From positions 165,800,369 to 165,864,368 of the forward strand of contig JAVHZZ010000004.1 in assembly GCA_036250195.1 (NCBI GenBank): a DNA stretch of 64,000 nt, given 5' to 3'. Below the pieces are notes generated by a model, which made no database searches, had not been told where the DNA came from, and saw nothing but the letters and a program-made list of their open reading frames with translations. This document shows, piece by piece, positions 57,721 to 64,000 of this stretch (positions are counted from its first letter, which is position 1; each line of letters starts with the position of its first letter). Position numbers and translations under genes: made by a program. This DNA comes from Mixophyes australis. Its lineage: Eukaryota > Chordata > Amphibia > Anura > Limnodynastidae.

Positions 57721-60700
57721 AGTTTCTGCTATTAGCTGTTAGCTGACTTGCATTACTTTCTCTGCCACCAATCTTGTTTTAATAAAACTGTGACCTTTAT
57801 TGCCAAAATGACATTGGTGTCCATGTGTTTATCACTTACAGTAATAAGTCATAACATGTGAAAGAGGTGTAGATGTTAAGAAAAAGAGGTATCAACACTA
57901 TGCAGTTTATACAAAACAACAGAAAACCCCAAATAACATTAAAACCTGCTGCAATGTCACAATATATATCTGCACAATCAATAACTATTGAAATGAATAT
58001 ACAAATGTTAAAAACATATACAATATTCTGTATATAAATCAATCATTATTTGAAATAAAAATTAAATAATAAAATACAATATAATATATAATAGGTAATA
58101 TGGGCCTGCTTTTACACTTCATATAACCAATTATTATTATTAAAATAAATATATCAACCTCTGCTGGCTAAACTTCAAAAGTTAATTAGAGAAATACAGC
58201 AATTTCGGTAACTTGTATTGTTAAGGTTTATCAAAGCTGACACCAGGTGTCTCACAGAAATAAGGGGTGCACACTGTGGACCAATTCCAAGCCCAGCCAC
58301 TGAAAAGACTACATAAACCAGCTCTTGGTCCCCATAAACTACAGTTGACACTTCTTTATAAAAAAAAAACAACAATTCCCTCTGCTGCTATCAGCTTAGG
58401 CTATGAGTGCTTGTGCTGGTTCCACTTTTAGGAGAGGGGCCATTTAAAAATAACAAAAACATTTTGTTTAATTAAAAAAACACAAAAAATGCCAGTCATC
58501 ATTATCAAGTTGATGTTGATGACTGGCTTCTCTCCACCACATGATACGCTTTAAGTGTATTATTTGCTTTAAGCACATGAAATTTTAAAGGTATCTTCCT
58601 CCAGCATACGTATTGTACGTTGTATGCCGAGTTGCATGCATCTTAAGATGCTTAGACCACAGCAAACCCTTATAATTACAAGGGTATTTAGGACACATGG
58701 TATGTCTGCATCTGTAACGTAATATAATGTAAATAATGATAATAATAATTAATGACCTTCCAAATGCTGTTACGTAAAGATTCCAATTCAGCCATTTTGC
58801 ATGCATCACAGTGGCCTTTATCACTGATAAACTTTTCTAAATGCATTTTAACAGAAGCATGTTCTTCCATCTACAATCTATTTTTCAATGATTTGAGCAC
58901 AAGCACCTTATCTAAGAAAGAAAACAAGTGTCATTTGTCCCATTTTTGTTTCCTTCCTTGCTACTTCTTTTCACCATTAACATTTTGAACCTGGAAGGTA
59001 CACTGGTCCCTCTTGAGAGCCATGAAGGTGTTTGCCAAGCATATGTGGGAACACTGGTATTTATTTTTAACGGACCACAGATGTAAATATGCATTTTTTA
59101 AAGAAAAAGTAAGTTCTCGTGTGTATACTCTGGGGGCACTACTGAGCAAAAACTGTTCAAACACTTCAACACATATGAATTAACTTACTATACTAAAGGG
59201 GACCACCCTAATATTACTAATATTGACGATTACATGCTATTAAAAGCAAAAACTTGTGAGGACCTTGCTTTTTTGCCAGGAATTCCCCACTTTGAAGATG
59301 TGTATTTAAACACACACACTCACACTCTCATCTCACTGTGATTAAATAAATATTTAGTATAAAATGATAACTGAAACAACGGTCTCATATCATTTGTGTA
59401 CAGTGTGTAGTGCTCCCTCTAAAGCACATGTTCTACAATTGGAAATGTAAAAGAAAATTGCTCTCTTAAGTATATATGAAACTGGAATTGTATTTTTTCA
59501 CAAATACAGTGATCAGTCAAAACTACCAAACAACTACAAAGCAACCCATCCAATTTAACCTAAATAGACAATTTTTATAAACCTGGTACAATTTACTAAA
59601 TGGCAAGAATTGTATTGTTTCCTGTCATACCATGACCACACATGCTCAGACCCAATGCAGTTACTGGGTATCCATATTTTCCATACACATAACTAAATTC
59701 AGTTTGATCTGATTTGATTTCCATTATACCATATAATAATTTGGGGTCAGCACACACTTATGTTATGGTTCCTTTAAATGGGCGATAAAGAAATAGCTTT
59801 ATCATCACAGCAATGACTTGAACAAAGAAACTACATGTTACATTTGGGAAATGTTGGTAGCGCTGCTAGTTTGAAGAGTATATTTTATTTCTTGGAATTA
59901 AACTCTGAGTGTTGACAATCCTTAGTTTTATGATTTGTACATCATAAAGTTAGTGGATATTTTCTTTCTTTCTCTCAAAGAGTAAAATTGAACACATCTG
60001 AAAGGAGCCTTTGAGAGAAAGCATTCATGGGTTATTTCATCATCTGACAGCTAATATATTTCCTGCATAGTATAAGAAGGGCTCTGTTTTCAAGTTTTTT
60101 TCAGCTGGGCAACACTAGCTGGACAAGTTAATGCGGTAGAGGTGTAATAAAACTATTGGTTAATCAAACATTTTCCTTTATTTTAGACTTCTGCTCCATA
60201 TTAGCCTGTAATGTATTAACTCCCATACAATTGCTTGCACAATTGTGCACTCTCTATAGCATGATAGCATAGGTCAACTATGGAAATTTCTCACTAAAAC
60301 TTAGTAGCGTGGTTGCATTGAATCATTTATAAGCTTAAAAACAATATTTTTCACAAATCGGTTCAGCTCAGTAGGTGACAAAGTAAATTCAGTAGTGATA
60401 AAGAACACTTATGACTTCCCTTATATTTTGAACAGATCCCAAAATCTGCTTTAATATATATTTCCATAGAATAAAATGGTTTATTTGGAGCCAGGAGCTC
60501 AGGGAATAAAACACAAATGACCAATGCTGTTCGTCAGATGTTTCAAATACACTCCAGTAGCAGATGTTTGAAAGTACTGTATTATTGGAAAAACATATTA
60601 TAGTGAATGAATTGTAGCTTCTTTTGAGGCCTTGGCAAACTGCTCACATACATATCTTTACTTAGAATTCCTGTCTGCAAGGAAATGATACAGTAAGTAA

Positions 60701-61465
60701 ATGTAATTTAAAGAAAAAAGGCACCAGTTCTTAACGTTTATGAAAGAAGTACAGTAAGAAACATAGATTAATGGAAGTAATTAAAGAACTAAGAGGTACA
60801 AACAGCTAAACTTATTGGGTTTTGCTTGTTTAATTTAGCTTAACTAAGAAATTCACACGATACAAGCTATGATTATGTTGACAGTGTACGTTTTCTAATT
60901 CTCATATATCTCGAGACTGCTTCAGAAGTTGCCCAATGACTTAGAGCTCTGTAGTTATGGAAGAGGGTGGAAGAAGGTCGCAATCTTGAGCTTAATTTCA
61001 TATGTCATCTAATAACAGGAAACAAGTTCAGTGAGCACAACGCCCATGCTTTCTCCTAACATGAAATAGAGTTTTTTTTTACCCATCACCCTACAATAAG
61101 GAAACTTTATCACAGTCACCAAGGCTCTTGCTCGAAGCATTATTTTACTTGAGTTCGCTGCCAGGATTGTTGTTATCCTGGTTCTGAAAATATTGTAGAG
61201 ACTGTCAGACACTGTCCCTCACTTCTGTGACACACAAAATAATCCTTGTATTAATGTGTGTACCTGGGGCCAACACTGGGAACTCATCATTGAAAATGCC
61301 ATCAACATTATTAATTGTAAAGTGTCCTTGGGTTCATTATCTTAACCCCACCATAGTGACATCCTAGAGTCCATGCTTTTTACTGACCAGATTCATCAAG
61401 CCTGCAGATTCAGCAAACACGGAGACTGCTTCTCCAAGTGAAAACATCATCTGCAACAAAAATAG
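57721..61465. other. Non-genic sequence
   Basis: A/T-rich. A possible degenerate zinc-finger-like stretch (minus, 58,585-58,720: MCPKYPC...KHLKMHATRH) is weak and is discussed under rejected items. Otherwise nothing is recognised. Confidence 0.4.
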
Positions 61466-61469
61466 TTTA

Positions 61470-61945
61470 CCAGGAGAATTCTAGGACTTTCACTAAGTTT
61501 TCAACAAAAGGCTGACAGAGGCATACAATTGTCCCTGAAAATTGGACTATCCAATCAACTTGTTGCTAGACATCATCAACCCCAAGGTCAATAAGTACAC
61601 TCTCTGCTTGCCAGAGACTGATTCATAACAGAATCCCAGTCACAAGCTGGTGCAGGATTCTTATTTTTTTATCACAATGAACCAGGGCCTGAATTATTTC
61701 ACTGTGAAAAACTGCTACCATCTCAGATCTCATCTCAGACCTCTTCTATTGGACAGCCAGCTGTATGTCAAAAAGTAGTGCTACTTCCAGCAAGCATGGA
61801 TCAGCTTCCTTGGGTACATCATTTTAGCCCATGGCATGGAACTGGAGCCCAAAAAGATGTCTGCTGTGCTCAACTGGCCATTTCTCAGGTGGGTCAAGAT
61901 CTTCAAGAGGTTTGTGTAGTTCAGCAACTAATATAAACGATTTAG
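61470..61945 (+). pseudogene. Sushi-type Ty3/gypsy RT relic with internal deletion
   Basis: Heavily decayed plus-strand reverse transcriptase relic of the Sushi/chromovirus type. In order: LPGEF-stop-DFH, VFNKRL, AYNCP and YTLCLPET near 61,475-61,625; AGAGFLFF near 61,655; LNYFTVKNCY near 61,690. The match then jumps to SFLGYIILAHGMELEPKK near 61,808-61,862, followed by VLNWP and FKRFV. The part between the fingers and the post-catalytic region, including the YxDD motif, is missing. At least four stops and several frame changes occur. Matches are to the general pattern of Sushi-like RT. Confidence 0.75.
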
Positions 61946-62480
61946 AAGAAATGTTTCAAAAGTTACAGTTATAAAAGGTCTGCTCTGGTCCCCCGATGCC
62001 CCAATACCTGAGCACCTGACATCAATGTGGTGGAGGTTACACTGCAGACTGCTCAATAATCGGTTTCGAATTATCAGACACTGGCCAGCACATAGTTTCA
62101 TAATAAAACATCTCAAGTTAAAGTCATCATTTAAAGCTTTCTGAATAGCCTAGTCTCTTCAGAATAATGTCTATAAAATGGGGTGCCAATTTCACCTCTT
62201 CCAGTATATTCCAGAGTAATTGTTATAAATTGGGCCTGATTCTCTGATATATCTGTTTGTGTATCGTATCTTGCGTGATTCCAGACAGCACATGTCCAGA
62301 AATAGACATTACGCCAATGAGCACAATTGCAGGTAATTAATTTCTTCACACATCTTACACATATGACCCTTTACAACTTGAAAGTCAGAAAGGGGAGGGA
62401 AGAGGTGGACTAATATACCTCTTGTACAGTAATCGTGTGTTAATGCAGATGTGGCTTATTCAGATCCTGTGTTCATCATA
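61946..62480. other. Non-genic sequence
   Basis: No recognised feature. Confidence 0.35.
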
Positions 62481-62519
62481 AGTATGCTTGTTTTATCTTT
62501 TACACCTGCTACCAGGCTG

Positions 62520-62765
62520 ATGTAAATACTGGATGATAGTGATGACCAACATGACATTACCTCTAAGAATCAGATTGCCAACTCACCTGTACACCTGACA
62601 CCAATGATCCCAGCAAACACCGCTATATAAGACCATTAGAGGGAGACACCTATTGTGCCATTGTGCTTCTCAGAAGCGATGCGTTCATTGTTAATAAGGT
62701 TGGTGAAACATTGTTTAATAAATTGAATGTATGTGTGTCAGTAGCAGCAAATTGAAAACTGTAAA
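62520..62765 (+). mobile_element. LTR-like promoter/polyA fragment
   Basis: TATATAAG at about 62,623-62,630 is followed about 95 bp later by AATAAA at about 62,718-62,724, the compact TATA-to-polyA layout of an LTR U3-R. It lies 0.6 kb downstream of, and in the same orientation as, the Sushi RT relic, so it could be that element's 3' LTR. Ends and target duplication were not found. Confidence 0.35.
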
Positions 62766-62834
62766 CACTGCACATTTTTTTTAAAGCAGTTGCGTATATT
62801 AGAATTTAGGTATTATTTTTATTTTGGTACTGAA

Positions 62835-62960
62835 GTCTTGGTACTACTCGTTTATTGTTTTGTACTGTTATTCCCTGTACTGTCCATTGTTTGTATTGTG
62901 TACGGTGCTGCGGAAACCTTGTGACGCCTTATAAATAAATGATAATAATAATAATAATTT
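62835..62960 (+). mobile_element. L2/CR1 LINE 3' tail
   Basis: Contains TGTACGGTGCTGCGGAAACC and GACGCCTTATAAATAAATGA followed by ATAATAATAATAAT. This is the same 3' end as the copies at 8.8 and 45.7 kb, here reduced to about 125 bp. Confidence 0.85.
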
Positions 62961-64000
62961 TTTGTATGTTAGCATTTAGATTTTGTTTTCCTTTCTTTAT
63001 TTTTTTATTTTTAACTTACCACTTGGATTCTACTGTATGGCAATGAAAAATGTTGTTATAATAAATATTTTTTATTTGACCCACACAGACCTTCAATAAT
63101 AATAAGATTTCCATGCTACTACTTGTAGTGTATGCACATTAAATGGTGTCCCACTGGTAATGAAATAGTATGCCACAATAATATAATAAACTAAAACAAA
63201 ATTCCTTACATATAATCATTAATAAAATTTAGCCCACTAAATTATTCAGAAAATAATATGGAACCCGTAAGGTAATTAATAATAATATTTGCCCCTCTAA
63301 ATAAGAAATCATGATTACCCTCATAATTAAAAGTTGTATTGTGCATCCTGTTATGTTAACATTGGAAAGCTGATGTGTTTGCAAATCTTGCCTATCCAAA
63401 GCAGCGTGTTGACTCTGGTGCTTTCCACAGCAATATTGGGTGAGTTTGCATCGAGTTTGAATAAACCAACTGTTGGATAGGTATTTTAAATCGCCGGAGA
63501 TTTGATTTTGGAGTCTCAAAAGTCACGACTAACAATCGCTGATTATCTCGAGTGATTTGCAGCGATTTTGAAATCGCTGAAAAAATTCATACTTTGATAC
63601 GTTCACCCCATGGAGTCAAGAGATGGGGATATTGGGCTTTTATGATGATGTTCTTTATCTCGTTACTCATCTTCACCTTCACACTGGTGCTGTTCCTCAC
63701 CATGTACAGCTCACATAATAGAAAATATTAGAACCATATTAAAAGCATGTATATGTTAGTCTATTACATTTTTTACATTGGTCATCAATGTTTCATTATA
63801 TTTTGTACAACATTTGTCATCATGTATGTAGAGATACTTATTAGAAGGCTTCATCACACACATTTATAATTTGACATGTCAAATGCATTGAGCTTTTAAC
63901 ACATATGTATAGGGGTTCACAGCCTTAACCTGCTCTGTCATCTTTTCCCAGTGTTTAGCCTTTTTGGTTAGCTTCTGGTTAGTGTAGTGCAGGTTATGCA
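62961..64000. other. Non-genic sequence
   Basis: A/T-rich, no recognised gene. Paired GCGATTT/AAATCGC-like motifs at 63,490-63,580 form short inverted repeats and may be part of a small MITE. Confidence 0.4.

Noticed and set aside
58585..59164. Zinc-finger-like stretch (MCPKYPC...KHLKMHATRH) with acceptor-like TTACGTTACAG on the minus strand
   Set aside because: Cys/His spacing (x4, x13, x3) is off the C2H2 consensus, only one finger-like unit is present, flanking frames contain stops, and no family could be named. Might be a very old pseudogene.

Overview
This window is vertebrate chromosomal DNA, most likely from an anuran amphibian. It is about 60% A+T with no operons and almost no open coding sequence. 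It is dominated by repeat families I associate with frog genomes: L2/CR1-type LINEs with a (GATAAT)n tail, tRNA-headed SINEs, Harbinger-like MITEs with GGGCCTGA.TCATTAAGG ends, hAT and Tc1 elements, Ty3/gypsy elements and a class I endogenous retrovirus. The organism is inferred from repeat content; no species-diagnostic host gene was recognised.

Layout. 0-8.8 kb: non-genic DNA with a 36-bp minisatellite, a V-SINE-like element, a pyrimidine-rich minisatellite, a Tc1-like relic and a short MITE. 8.8-10.7 kb: a 5'-truncated LINE joined to a GC-rich LTR-like fragment. 10.7-27.5 kb: minus-strand gene-like exons with their own TATA boxes and consensus splice sites. One cluster is FLYWCH-like (about 11.9-13.0 kb) and one is glutamine-rich (14.6-26.7 kb). 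A large composite retroelement (15,693-26,046) sits in an intron of the second cluster. 27.5-38 kb: simple repeats, a foldback element and a GT-rich VNTR. 38.0-41.6 kb: an autonomous-type hAT transposon carrying a second, complete non-autonomous hAT (perfect 8-bp target duplication) and a LINE 3' end. 42.2-43.6 kb: a 1.49-kb solo LTR built largely of tandem repeats. 44.8-45.7 kb: a second LINE copy. 45.7-64 kb: mostly non-genic DNA with MITEs, a second V-SINE-like copy, a decayed Sushi-type gypsy RT relic and an LTR-like fragment.

The most informative structure is the composite at 15.7-26.0 kb, all on the minus strand. Read 5'->3' it holds: a fragment of a Ty3/gypsy RT/RNase H; an ERV 5' LTR, leader, gag and a pol that breaks off inside RNase H; then a second, longer copy of the same gypsy element in the order protease - integrase - RT - RNase H, ending in its 3' LTR. 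Integrase ahead of RT, which is Ty1/copia-like, inside a Ty3/gypsy-type protein matches the Gmr1-type elements known from deuterostomes. The ERV sits exactly in the gypsy polypurine tract of the first copy. The ERV-gypsy junction lies in a shared GGGCCCTTTGG-like stretch. The whole composite is flanked by a 4-bp CTAT repeat.

Nothing here looks like a complete functional host gene. Every transposon-derived reading frame carries at least one stop, frameshift, truncation or lost catalytic residue, except the ERV gag frame, which is open.
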